Virus record (IMG/VR): IMGVR_UViG_3300020406_000002
Coordinates: 1-28,758 of that record
Direction: 5' to 3' (one strand)
Origin: a virus
DNA length: 28,758 bases
Shown: piece after piece, positions 21,443 through 27,840 of the stretch
Position numbering within the stretch: position 1 is the first letter of the stretch
Layout of the letters: each line of letters starts with the position of its first letter
The notes under the pieces: model-generated
What the model was told of the DNA's origin: nothing
Databases searched by the model: none
What the model saw: only the letters and a program-made list of their open reading frames with translations
Program-made: the position numbers and the translations under genes

Positions 21443-21453
21443 AATTGGAGTTC
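21443..21453 (+). repeat. AATTGGAGTTC element, copy 3 (before lipoprotein gene)
   Basis: Exact copy of the 11-base element ending two bases before ATG 21456. It contains the ribosome binding site GGAG and forms part of the same early gene-start family as 20350 and 24409. Confidence 0.75.
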
Positions 21454-21455
21454 GC

Positions 21456-21767
21456 ATGAAGAAATCAAAACTAATTTTCACTTTATTGTTAGCTGTTGTT
21501 ATTGGTGGTTGTTCATCAATGCCAATAGTTGATAGTAGAGGAAAATCGTCAGCCAATATAAAGGGTGACATGAACCGCTTTCACGATGATTATTATACCT
21601 GTAAAAGCTTAGTACAAGACCAGACAAGTTACGTTTGGGATAAGAGCAAAGCAGTCTATAATGGTCTAAGGTGGCGTGTTTTGTGGCTCAGTCCTAAAGC
21701 AAATACCAGAAAAGATTTTATCAATCGGTGTTTAGAGGGTCGGGGTTATAACGTAATTAATAAATAA
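21456..21767 (+). CDS. Phage lipoprotein (possible superinfection exclusion or moron)
   Basis: A 103-residue protein with a lipoprotein signal peptide: basic MKKSK, hydrophobic IFTLLLAVVIGG, lipobox IGGC with Cys19. Ser at +2 after Cys favours transport to the outer membrane. The mature part holds Cys at two places (YYTCKSLV, INRCLEGRG), which could form a disulphide, and aromatic segments (WDKSKAVYNGLRWRVLWLS). It has a private promoter candidate and its own AATTGGAGTTC start element among replication genes, as expected for a moron. Phage lipoproteins such as Cor and Llp block receptors; whether this one does is inference. Confidence 0.78.
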   Translation: MKKSKLIFTLLLAVVIGGCSSMPIVDSRGKSSANIKGDMNRFHDDYYTCKSLVQDQTSYVWDKSKAVYNGLRWRVLWLSPKANTRKDFINRCLEGRGYNVINK

Positions 21768-21777
21768 GGAAAATAAA

Positions 21778-22245
21778 ATGATAATAGATAAAATATTTGA
21801 TAATACGAAAGATGGAGTACCAAACTACTCTATCGACTTAATAGATGGCACTAGGCTGTATTACAGGGGAACAGTTATGAACCCCATGCCACAGAAAGGC
21901 GATGCTATAAACTATACTGTCATCAATACGAAAACGTCAGCTAATGGTAATCAATACACAAATATTAAAGATGTTGAGATAGCATCAATGCCAGATAACG
22001 GACAGCCAGTGTATACGCCTACACAAGCACCACAACCGCCACAACCAATGCCACAGGCTAATAATAGCTTTACACCTAAACAGCCTACTGGTGGCATGAA
22101 TAAGAACGATACACAGCGTTGCGATATTTTTACCACAGGAGTTGTAGGGAGAGCCATGTCAAGCGGACACTTTTCCATAAACGATATTGAGGAGCTTACA
22201 AAAAACGCTGTAAGGGCATTTAATGAAAACCTTAAAGAACTATAA
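21778..22245 (+). CDS. OB-fold protein, probable single-strand DNA binding
   Basis: A 155-residue protein. Residues about 1-75 form a small beta barrel (DLIDGTRLYYRGTV, KGDAINYTVINTKTSANGNQ, NIKDVEIA); residues 80-110 are a Pro/Gln linker (APQPPQPMPQANNSF); the end is helical (FSINDIEELTKNAVRAFNE). Barrel plus flexible linker is typical of phage SSB-like proteins, although the acidic SSB tip is missing and a C-terminal helix is present. AAGGAAA precedes the ATG. Neighbouring nucleases support a role in recombination or replication. Confidence 0.65.
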   Translation: MIIDKIFDNTKDGVPNYSIDLIDGTRLYYRGTVMNPMPQKGDAINYTVINTKTSANGNQYTNIKDVEIASMPDNGQPVYTPTQAPQPPQPMPQANNSFTPKQPTGGMNKNDTQRCDIFTTGVVGRAMSSGHFSINDIEELTKNAVRAFNENLKEL

Positions 22246-22516
22246 GAAGCTCTTTGCCGACTTTTGGGGGTATCACGAAAACGATATTCCCATCTGTTGG
22301 AATTGCAATAAAGAGGTCGCGGTGGATATTCATCACTTGATTGCAAAGGGCATGGGTGGAGTCAAAAACAACAGGCTGAACCGCATAGACAATCTTTATG
22401 CCTTATGTCGCAAGTGTCATACGCTTGGTCATTCAGATAAAGAACTAAATGAGCAGTGGAAAGAAGACCTGCTTGAAAGAATAAAATGGAAGGAAAATAA
22501 TCCCCATGATTGGTGA
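22223..22516 (+). CDS. HNH endonuclease-like protein
   Basis: A 97-residue protein overlapping the OB-fold gene by 23 bases. Zinc knuckles CWNC (25-28) and CRKC (62-65) frame the HNH core: DIHHLIAKGMGG with His37 and His38, Asn57 in RIDNLYALC, and His66. The short length and charged end suggest a free-standing HNH protein without a DNA-recognition domain. In this position (early block, near recombination genes) it resembles NinG/Rap-like junction nucleases rather than the HNH that partners terminase; this is a guess. AAGGG lies before the ATG. Confidence 0.82.
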   Translation: MKTLKNYKKLFADFWGYHENDIPICWNCNKEVAVDIHHLIAKGMGGVKNNRLNRIDNLYALCRKCHTLGHSDKELNEQWKEDLLERIKWKENNPHDW

Positions 22517-22763
22517 AAAATTATGCAAAGAGGTAGTAAGTATTGTTGAAAGTCGTGGCTTAGATTATGGCGATATAAAAACAAACCATGAAGAAATTGC
22601 AAAAGGGTGGTCAATCATTTTAGGAATAGAGGTAAAACCGCATCAAGTAGCGTTGTGTAACGACTGGCAAAAGACAGTAAGACTAAAGGCTAACCCCAAG
22701 CATCACGATTCATACAAAGACAAAATGGGGTATATGATAACCTATGCGGAGTGCATCAAATGA
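22506..22763 (+). CDS. DUF6378-like protein
   Basis: An 85-residue helical protein. The order ESRGLDYGDIKTNHEEIAKG, WSIILGIEVKPHQVALC, NDWQKTVRLKANPKHHDS and DKMGYMITYAECI matches a phage family known to me as DUF6378, thought to resemble small nucleotide pyrophosphohydrolases (MazG-like fold). The typical E-x-x-E metal pattern is not clear, so activity is uncertain. The start overlaps the HNH gene by 11 bases and the stop overlaps the next ATG (ATGA). Confidence 0.72.
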   Translation: MIGEKLCKEVVSIVESRGLDYGDIKTNHEEIAKGWSIILGIEVKPHQVALCNDWQKTVRLKANPKHHDSYKDKMGYMITYAECIK

Positions 22764-23116
22764 CCGATATTTATTCATTACAATTTAACCCCCAGAAGAT
22801 ATCTCACAAACAGGAAGAATTAGGGATGATATTTGCTGACTTAGACACAGCTTGTGAACTAATGAAAAAAGAGGAAAAGATGATAATAGCGGAGTTAACG
22901 CTTCAATTTTCCAGACAAAAAATGTATAAGAATATGAAAGAGTTAGATGGTTTAATTTATAACCATAAGAAGTTTAGGGATTTCGCTAATAGATATAGTG
23001 AAACCTTAAAGAAGAGGAATCGAGCCAAGATAAGGTTTGAGTCCTTTAAAGCGTTTAGAGATGACCTTCGGACGAAGGTAGTTAATGAACGAGAATTAGC
23101 GAAACATAATTTATAG
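22760..23116 (+). CDS. Helical early protein of unknown function
   Basis: A 118-residue protein; ATG 22760 overlaps the DUF6378 stop and is preferred to a GTG at 22751. It is almost entirely helical with many Lys/Glu (DTACELMKKEEKMIIAEL, MYKNMKELDGLIYNHKKF, KAFRDDLRTKVVNERELAK). Proteins of this size and pattern are often found next to OB-fold and PD-(D/E)XK genes in phages. No catalytic motif is seen. Confidence 0.65.
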   Translation: MTDIYSLQFNPQKISHKQEELGMIFADLDTACELMKKEEKMIIAELTLQFSRQKMYKNMKELDGLIYNHKKFRDFANRYSETLKKRNRAKIRFESFKAFRDDLRTKVVNERELAKHNL

Positions 23117-23128
23117 AAAGGAATTATT

Positions 23129-23347
23129 ATGCTAAAAAAATCACAAAAGGAAAATATCCTTGAATACCTTCAAATAGGTAACAAAATAACCCCATTGGAA
23201 GCGTTGTATAAGTTTGGTTCTTTTAGATTAAGTGCCGTTATCTTTGAGTTAAGACAAGAGGGTTACAACATCATCACGCACAAGAAAAAAGTCGATGAAA
23301 AAACCTTTGCTGAATACGAACTTGTAAAGGAGAAAAGCAATGGTTGA
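23129..23347 (+). CDS. Winged-helix DNA-binding protein (HTH_39-like)
   Basis: A 72-residue protein: KKSQKENILEYLQIGNKITP, LEALYKFGSFRLSAVIFEL and RQEGYNIITHKKKV. The order Q..IL..L..G..ITPLEA...FG..RLSA.I.ELR..GY.I is the phage helix-turn-helix family HTH_39. AGGAA before the ATG is a good binding site. It is the only evident DNA-binding regulator in the early block, so it may act on the control region at 20123-20330 or help the replication protein; both ideas are inference. Confidence 0.8.
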   Translation: MLKKSQKENILEYLQIGNKITPLEALYKFGSFRLSAVIFELRQEGYNIITHKKKVDEKTFAEYELVKEKSNG

Positions 23348-23588
23348 ATATGATAATTCAAAGACTTTTCTTGAGTTCGAATTGAAAAGAAAAATTGATA
23401 AGCAGAAAGAACGAGGGTTATCTAAAAATTCAAGTGATATTAGGGTTATGGACAACCTTATGGATGCTCTGCATGAATATGTAACAAGGTTTGGTAAAGA
23501 AAGTAATGTGTACGCAGAATGTGTTCTTCTTTATGCTCAGATAAATAAAAACAAGAAGAAAACTAAAGAGTATATGGATTTGATATGA
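23340..23588 (+). CDS. Small early protein of unknown function
   Basis: An 82-residue charged, helical protein that overlaps the winged-helix gene by 8 bases, with GGAG upstream. Features: SKTFLEFELKRKIDKQKERG and YVTRFGKESNVYAECVLLYA. No known motif, membrane segment or signal peptide. Coupled by ATGA to the nuclease gene that follows, suggesting it works with it, but this is context only. Confidence 0.62.
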   Translation: MVEYDNSKTFLEFELKRKIDKQKERGLSKNSSDIRVMDNLMDALHEYVTRFGKESNVYAECVLLYAQINKNKKKTKEYMDLI

Positions 23589-24361
23589 GGGAACATTTTG
23601 AAAAATTTGATTTGTTCCCTTTATCCTTTAGTCATCTTAATGAGTTCGCTTTTTATCGTGAACGATGGGCGTTAAGGCGAATATTTGGGTATGAGTTCCC
23701 AACAAGTGCGTCAGCCGTCAGAGGGCAATCTGTGGAGAGTGGCATTAATATGTTTCTCAATGGAATACCGCTAGAAGAAGCCAAAGAAAAAATGGTGTCT
23801 GAGTATGATGCAAACTGTTCTAGGATAAATGACCCAAAGATAGAGGATGAACGAAATAACTTAGTGCCATTACTACAGCTAGGTACTAAGGAGTTTCAGA
23901 AATATGCTTATACATGGAATCTATTGACCTATCAAAAAAAGGTAGAATTAGAGATAGATACCATACCTTTTGTGGGTTATACCGACTTTCATTTTGAAGA
24001 TAAAAAGACCAAAGAAGATTTTTATATCGACTTGAAAACGTCAAAAAGCCTACCCCAAAGAGTCAGTATTTCCCATGCAATGCAACAATCCATCTACCAA
24101 AAAGCGACAAATGCCAAGCAAATATTGTGGTATCTAAAGAACCCTACAAAGACAAAAGATGCTGAATTTATTGCTATGTCGTTAGATGATTATGGTGAGC
24201 CTATGCGGATATGTAAGCATATTCTAAAGGTGATGGGTAATTACCTAAAAACTGTTGATACCCAAGATGACGTTAGAAACAGTTTAGTGCCTAATCCTGA
24301 TAATTGGATATGGAAAGAACCTACAGTATTGCAAGCTAGGAAGGAAGTTTGGGGATATTAA
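23585..24361 (+). CDS. PD-(D/E)XK nuclease, RecB/Cas4-like
   Basis: A 258-residue enzyme. The N-terminus (FPLSFSHLNEFAFYRERWAL) and AVRGQSVESGINMFLNG resemble the PDDEXK_1 nuclease entry. The catalytic site is visible: VGYTDF with Asp134, then YIDLKTSKSLP with Asp149 and Lys151, and AMQQSIYQKAT with the Q-x-x-x-Y of RecB-like nucleases. No Cys cluster for an iron-sulphur centre is present, unlike typical Cas4. A role in recombination or host DNA degradation is likely from the family. It ends the first early segment; a strong hairpin follows. Confidence 0.84.
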   Translation: MREHFEKFDLFPLSFSHLNEFAFYRERWALRRIFGYEFPTSASAVRGQSVESGINMFLNGIPLEEAKEKMVSEYDANCSRINDPKIEDERNNLVPLLQLGTKEFQKYAYTWNLLTYQKKVELEIDTIPFVGYTDFHFEDKKTKEDFYIDLKTSKSLPQRVSISHAMQQSIYQKATNAKQILWYLKNPTKTKDAEFIAMSLDDYGEPMRICKHILKVMGNYLKTVDTQDDVRNSLVPNPDNWIWKEPTVLQARKEVWGY

Positions 24362-24367
24362 CCAAAA

Positions 24368-24397
24368 AACCCCTTTAGGTTTCTACTTAGAGGGGTT
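24368..24397. promoter_or_regulatory. Strong intergenic hairpin before the replication gene
   Basis: Arms AACCCCTTTAGG and CTTAGAGGGGTT pair over 12 bases (two G-T pairs) around a 6-base loop. On the plus strand no T-run follows. On the minus strand the stem would be followed by several T (complement of the A-run at 24364-24369), so it has terminator form for leftward transcription, where no gene is known. It may also be an mRNA processing or stability element for the plus strand. A TACAAT -10-like box overlaps its right edge. Confidence 0.6.
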
Positions 24398-24408
24398 ACA
24401 ATCAACTA

Positions 24409-24419
24409 AATTGGAGTTC
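24409..24419 (+). repeat. AATTGGAGTTC element, copy 4 (before replication gene)
   Basis: Exact copy of the 11-base element, three bases before ATG 24423. It includes the GGAG binding site. Confidence 0.75.
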
Positions 24420-24422
24420 AAT

Positions 24423-25289
24423 ATGATTATACACGAAAATTCAAAACCAACGCAGAAAATGAAAGCGTGGTACTTATTCACAGAAGATTTTATTGCAGGT
24501 ACGCAACACCTTTCAGCACAGTCACTTGGCATATACATAAGGCTATTATGTTTTAACTGGAACAAGCGTTGTGCAGGTATACCAAAAGATAAGGAAACAC
24601 AGTATAGGATAGCCAGTTGTTTTAGTAATTCTGAATGTAGTAGCTGTGATAACGTCATAAAAGAGTTCTTTGTTCTTGTTAATGACCACTACCAAAACGA
24701 AAGACAACTACAAGAATATCTCTATATTTCAAGAAGAATGGAAGCATCAAAAGAGAATGGTAAGCTTGGTGGTAGACCAAAAAAACCTAGCACAGAACCT
24801 AACACTAACCTAGATAAAACCCCCCTACCCCTTACCCCTACCACTACCCCTAAAACAACCCCAGTAAGTTATGCACCCTTATTTTTGAAGTTTTGGGACA
24901 AAGTAAACAATAAGGTTTCAAAAGGGACTGCGGAGAAAAACTATTTGAAGCTAGAAGACGAATGGATAGAGAAGCCAGAAGAACTAGCAGAGATGTATAA
25001 CAAATATTATAAATCTGTAGAGGATAAAAAGTTCGCTAAACAACCTGCATATTGGCTTTCAGCGAAAAAGTATGAAGATGAAAAACCAAAAGCACCAAGT
25101 GCAGAAAAGGTTGATATGTATGCCTTTAGACTCAAAGACTACAAAAAGGTTATACAAGAAAAAAAGTCTAGAAATTATGTTTCTCAATGGGCGGTACACA
25201 ATTTATGGGAAGTTGAAAAAGCTATCAAGGAGAGTGAGTTTACCAAAGAGGAAGCAGAAACATATCTTGATTTAAAAGGATGGTTATAA
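24423..25289 (+). CDS. Replication initiation / helicase-loader protein, DUF1376-like
   Basis: A 288-residue protein. ATG 24423 follows the AATTGGAGTTC element; the upstream TTG lies within it. Residues about 12-105 match DUF1376: MKAWYLFTEDFIAGTQHLSA, LGIYIRLLCFNWNKRCAGIP and YISRRMEASKENGKLGGRPK. Residues about 120-150 are a Thr/Pro linker encoded by C-rich repeats. Residues 150-288 form a second helical domain (FLKFWDKVNNKVSKG, YNKYYKSVEDKKFAKQP, YWLSAKKYED) of the kind that binds helicase. Proteins of this type recruit the host replicative helicase, which agrees with the lack of phage polymerase or helicase genes. TAATG coupling to the next gene. Confidence 0.76.
   Translation: MIIHENSKPTQKMKAWYLFTEDFIAGTQHLSAQSLGIYIRLLCFNWNKRCAGIPKDKETQYRIASCFSNSECSSCDNVIKEFFVLVNDHYQNERQLQEYLYISRRMEASKENGKLGGRPKKPSTEPNTNLDKTPLPLTPTTTPKTTPVSYAPLFLKFWDKVNNKVSKGTAEKNYLKLEDEWIEKPEELAEMYNKYYKSVEDKKFAKQPAYWLSAKKYEDEKPKAPSAEKVDMYAFRLKDYKKVIQEKKSRNYVSQWAVHNLWEVEKAIKESEFTKEEAETYLDLKGWL
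24785..24860 (+). repeat. C-rich repeat tract inside the replication gene (candidate origin)
   Basis: TACCCCT occurs three times (24826-24832, 24833-24839, 24845-24851), and related ACCTAA/ACCTAG strings lie just upstream. The tract encodes the Thr/Pro linker of the replication protein. Origins with iterons inside the initiator gene are known from lambda O. The repeats could equally reflect low-complexity coding, so this is a candidate. Confidence 0.4.
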
Positions 25290-25489
25290 TGTTAGAGGTC
25301 ATTACCTTTACAATGTATCTCATTACTATAACAGATATTGAAAACCCTAATGTGGAAGTTCACCGCCTTGTCTTTGATAATCATGCTGAATGTATAGCAC
25401 TAGCAACAGCCATCAACCAAGTTCGTGACCCTATTTCTACTAAAAAGAACTGTAGAAGTGTCAAAAATTATTATTGGGAGTTACCATGA
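25289..25489 (+). CDS. 66-residue early protein of unknown function
   Basis: ATG 25289 overlaps the replication gene stop (TAATG). The protein begins with a moderately hydrophobic stretch (MLEVITFTMYLITITDIENP), then VEVHRLVFDNHAECIALATA and ends KNYYWELP. Two Cys are present. The F-x-x-x-A-E-C-x-x-x-A pattern occurs in small proteins of several phages; no function can be named. ATGA coupling to the methyltransferase. Confidence 0.6.
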   Translation: MLEVITFTMYLITITDIENPNVEVHRLVFDNHAECIALATAINQVRDPISTKKNCRSVKNYYWELP

Positions 25490-26025
25490 GTAAAGCACAG
25501 AAAATAATAGGGTTTGGTGACAATAGGGAAAAAAATGATTTCTATGCAACACCACAAGAGTCAACAGAAAGCCTTTTAAGGGTTGCAAGTTTTAGGGGTG
25601 ACATTTATGAACCCTGTTGTGGTCAAGGTCATATATCCAAAGTACTCATAAAGAATGGCTATAATGTGTTCTCAAGTGACTTAGTAGATAGAGGATATGG
25701 AACGCCACGCATTGACTTTCTAATGGAAACCCAGAAGCACGACAACATTATAACAAACCCACCATTCAAGAACGCATTAGAGTTCGCTGAAAAAGCTGTA
25801 GAATTAGCAAGGTACAAAGTGGCTTTACTTCTAAAACTTAGCTTTCTGGAAGGTGTAGCAAGGCGAGATTTCTTCAAGAGATACCCACCAGAAAAAGTAT
25901 GGGTATTTAGTCAAAGACAGGCACTAATGAAGAATGGTGAAGCGTATAGCGGTGGTATGTTAGCACTAGCATGGTTCATTTGGTCAAAAGGTAATATTGA
26001 ATCACCAACAATAGGATGGATATAA
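25486..26025 (+). CDS. DNA adenine N6-methyltransferase
   Basis: A 179-residue enzyme; ATG 25486 has GGGAG just before it and overlaps the preceding stop, so it is preferred to a TTG at 25474. The order is DFYATP near the start, the AdoMet site YEPCCGQGHISKVL (motif I at residues 42-48), FSSDLVDRGYGTPRIDF, and catalytic NPPF (91-94). NPPF marks amino-methyltransferases acting on adenine. It is short and lacks an obvious target-recognition domain, as in phage Dam-like enzymes. It may protect phage DNA from restriction or from its own HNH and PD-(D/E)XK nucleases. No matching restriction gene is present. Confidence 0.86.
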   Translation: MSKAQKIIGFGDNREKNDFYATPQESTESLLRVASFRGDIYEPCCGQGHISKVLIKNGYNVFSSDLVDRGYGTPRIDFLMETQKHDNIITNPPFKNALEFAEKAVELARYKVALLLKLSFLEGVARRDFFKRYPPEKVWVFSQRQALMKNGEAYSGGMLALAWFIWSKGNIESPTIGWI

Positions 26026-26174
26026 TGGATAAAGATTTCGAAAAAATATTTGCACTCAAGCCTATAGTTCCCGACACAGGACAACGTAATACTAGGGTAT
26101 TCAAAAAGAAAACAGTTGAGATAATGAAAAAACTTGCAGAAAAACAAAGAAGACAAAAAAAGAAAAAACTTTAA
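26025..26174 (+). CDS. 49-residue basic protein at the end of the early block
   Basis: ATG overlaps the methyltransferase stop (TAATG); the frame ends at TAA 26172-26174. Sequence: MDKDFEKIFALKPIVPDTGQ, then RNTRVFKKKTVEIMKKL and a tail rich in Lys/Arg (EKQRRQKKKKL). The tight coupling supports a real gene. No family recognised; basic C-terminus suggests nucleic-acid contact. Confidence 0.58.
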   Translation: MDKDFEKIFALKPIVPDTGQRNTRVFKKKTVEIMKKLAEKQRRQKKKKL

Positions 26175-26203
26175 AAACAAATAATTTATTGCTAAATGTT
26201 ATT

Positions 26204-26291
26204 TGTGGCATTAGTCGACATAGTTAAGGACTGTTTGTTGTAGGTCAGTAGTACAATGATTAGTGGTTGAACCTTGAGAAGCTATGCCACA
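26204..26291 (+). ncRNA. Structured intergenic element before terminase (possible RNA, cos or pac site)
   Basis: TGTGGCAT (26204-26211) and ATGCCACA (26284-26291) are exact inverted arms about 72 bases apart, closing a region with small internal dyads (AGTC/GACT, GGTTGAACC). The 3' arm is followed by CC-A like a tRNA end, but no cloverleaf can be drawn. It occupies most of the gap between the early block and the small terminase gene, the usual site of cos/pac signals or a processed leader. Which of these it is cannot be told from one sequence. Confidence 0.4.
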
Positions 26292-26317
26292 CCACCTTAC
26301 TATAAGGTTAAAATAAG

Positions 26318-26623
26318 ATGGCTAGACCAAAGAAGTACCATATAGACACAAAACAGTTACAAAAGCTTGCTAAATTTGGTTGTACTAATATAGAAATGGC
26401 TGATTTCTTTGGGTGTTCACCAGACCTTCTTGAAAAGAGTTATTCGGAATTTCTGACAAAAGGGCGTAGTGAGATGAAAATGCGTCTTAGACAACTACAA
26501 TGGAAGTCGGCAGAAAAAGGTAATGTGACAATGCAAATATTTCTAGGAAAGAATATTTTAGGGCAACAAGATAAGATAGAAACAAGCGAACTGGATGAAC
26601 CTTTAGTATGGTCAGCTGATTAA
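26318..26623 (+). CDS. terS: Terminase small subunit
   Basis: A 101-residue protein. The N-terminal helix-turn-helix reads KYHIDTKQLQKLAKFGCTNI and EMADFFGCSPDLLEKSY; then the oligomerisation helix with GRSEMKMRLRQLQWKSAEKG, and NVTMQIFLGKNILGQQDK, the conserved end of small terminases. It binds the packaging site on phage DNA and hands it to the large subunit. It begins the late block directly after the structured element. AAGG about 12 bases upstream is a weak binding site. The stop overlaps the large-subunit ATG (TAATG). Confidence 0.9.
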   Translation: MARPKKYHIDTKQLQKLAKFGCTNIEMADFFGCSPDLLEKSYSEFLTKGRSEMKMRLRQLQWKSAEKGNVTMQIFLGKNILGQQDKIETSELDEPLVWSAD

Positions 26624-27840
26624 TGCCATTAACAGAACCACAAAAGAAAGTAATTAAAGATGACTCACGTTTTAGGGTGCTTATTACAGGGCGTAGGTTC
26701 GGTAAAACATATCTAGCCATAAATGAATTAGCTAAGTTTGCAAGTCAACCTAATAAAAAGGTCTGGTATGTTGCACCTAGTTATAGACAGGCAAAGGCTA
26801 TCTGTTGGGGTGTTCTCAAAGAAAAGATGATAAAACACAAATGGGTTAAGAGTATCAACCACAGCGATTTGACTATTACACTCAAGAACAATAGCCAGAT
26901 AACACTAAGGGGAAGCGATAACGAAAATTCACTAAGAGGCGTAGGGTTACACGGATTAGTAATGGACGAGTTCGCAGATATCAGCAAAGAAACATGGTTT
27001 GAGGTGCTAAGACCTACATTGTCAGACACAAAAGGTCATGCGTTGTTTTGTGGTAGTCCTAGAGGGTTTGGAAACTGGTCTTATGAGTTATACAAGATGG
27101 GGGAAACTAATAAGGACTGGAAAAGCTTTCAATACACCACACTAGAGGGTGAGCAGGTAAGTGAAGACGAGATTGAACAAGCAAAGCAAGACCTAGACCT
27201 TAGAACCTTTCAACAAGAATACGAAGCTACTTTTGTTAATTATTCTGGAATGATTTACTACAACTTTAGTAGAGATAAAAACATAGTAGAGAAGTATAAC
27301 AAAAACACAGGAATATTACACATAGGCTTAGACTTCAACGTAGACCCTATGAGTGCTGTTGTATGCGTTATAGAAAATGATAGAATTTTTATGATAGATG
27401 AAGTACAAATATACAGTAGTAATACGAATGAAATGTGTGAGGAAATTAAAACCAGATTTAAGAATGTTCAAATAGTGGTATATCCAGACCCTAGTGCTAG
27501 ACAAAGAAAAACAAGTGCAGGTGGTTTAACTGATTTAGCTATATTGAAAAATAATGGTTTTGATGTAAGATGTAGGAGTACAGCACCTTTGGTAAGGGAT
27601 AGGATTAATGCAGTAAATAGTAAATTAAAGAACGTAAATGGTAAAAGTAGTTTATTTATTGTTAAATCCTGTAAAAATGCGATCAAAAGCATAGAACGAC
27701 AAATATATAAGGAAGGTACGCATATTCCTGACAAAGATAGTGGATATGACCATATGAATGATGCTCTAGGGTATTTAGTAGAGTATAATTTTCCACTCAA
27801 AAGGAATTTTGCACCAAGCCATCCTAAAAGGTGGAGTTAA
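26623..27840 (+). CDS. terL: Terminase large subunit
   Basis: A 405-residue packaging motor. ATPase: Walker A GRRFGKT (23-29) and Walker B LVMDEFAD with Asp115-Glu116; CGSPRGFGNW is the coupling motif. Nuclease: GLDFNVDPMSAV with Asp237, YPDPSARQRKTS with Asp289, and HMNDALGYLV with Asp380, the RNase H-like acid triad that cuts the concatemer. Length is at the short end for siphophage large terminases but both domains are whole. It is coupled to the small subunit and to the portal by TAATG overlaps. Confidence 0.96.
   Translation: MPLTEPQKKVIKDDSRFRVLITGRRFGKTYLAINELAKFASQPNKKVWYVAPSYRQAKAICWGVLKEKMIKHKWVKSINHSDLTITLKNNSQITLRGSDNENSLRGVGLHGLVMDEFADISKETWFEVLRPTLSDTKGHALFCGSPRGFGNWSYELYKMGETNKDWKSFQYTTLEGEQVSEDEIEQAKQDLDLRTFQQEYEATFVNYSGMIYYNFSRDKNIVEKYNKNTGILHIGLDFNVDPMSAVVCVIENDRIFMIDEVQIYSSNTNEMCEEIKTRFKNVQIVVYPDPSARQRKTSAGGLTDLAILKNNGFDVRCRSTAPLVRDRINAVNSKLKNVNGKSSLFIVKSCKNAIKSIERQIYKEGTHIPDKDSGYDHMNDALGYLVEYNFPLKRNFAPSHPKRWS

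Noticed and set aside
26205-26294. A tRNA gene suggested by GTGGCAT/ATGCCAC arms plus A-CCA
   Set aside because: The D, anticodon and T arms cannot be drawn: there is no GG in the D loop, no 5-bp anticodon stem and no paired T stem. I kept it only as a structured element.
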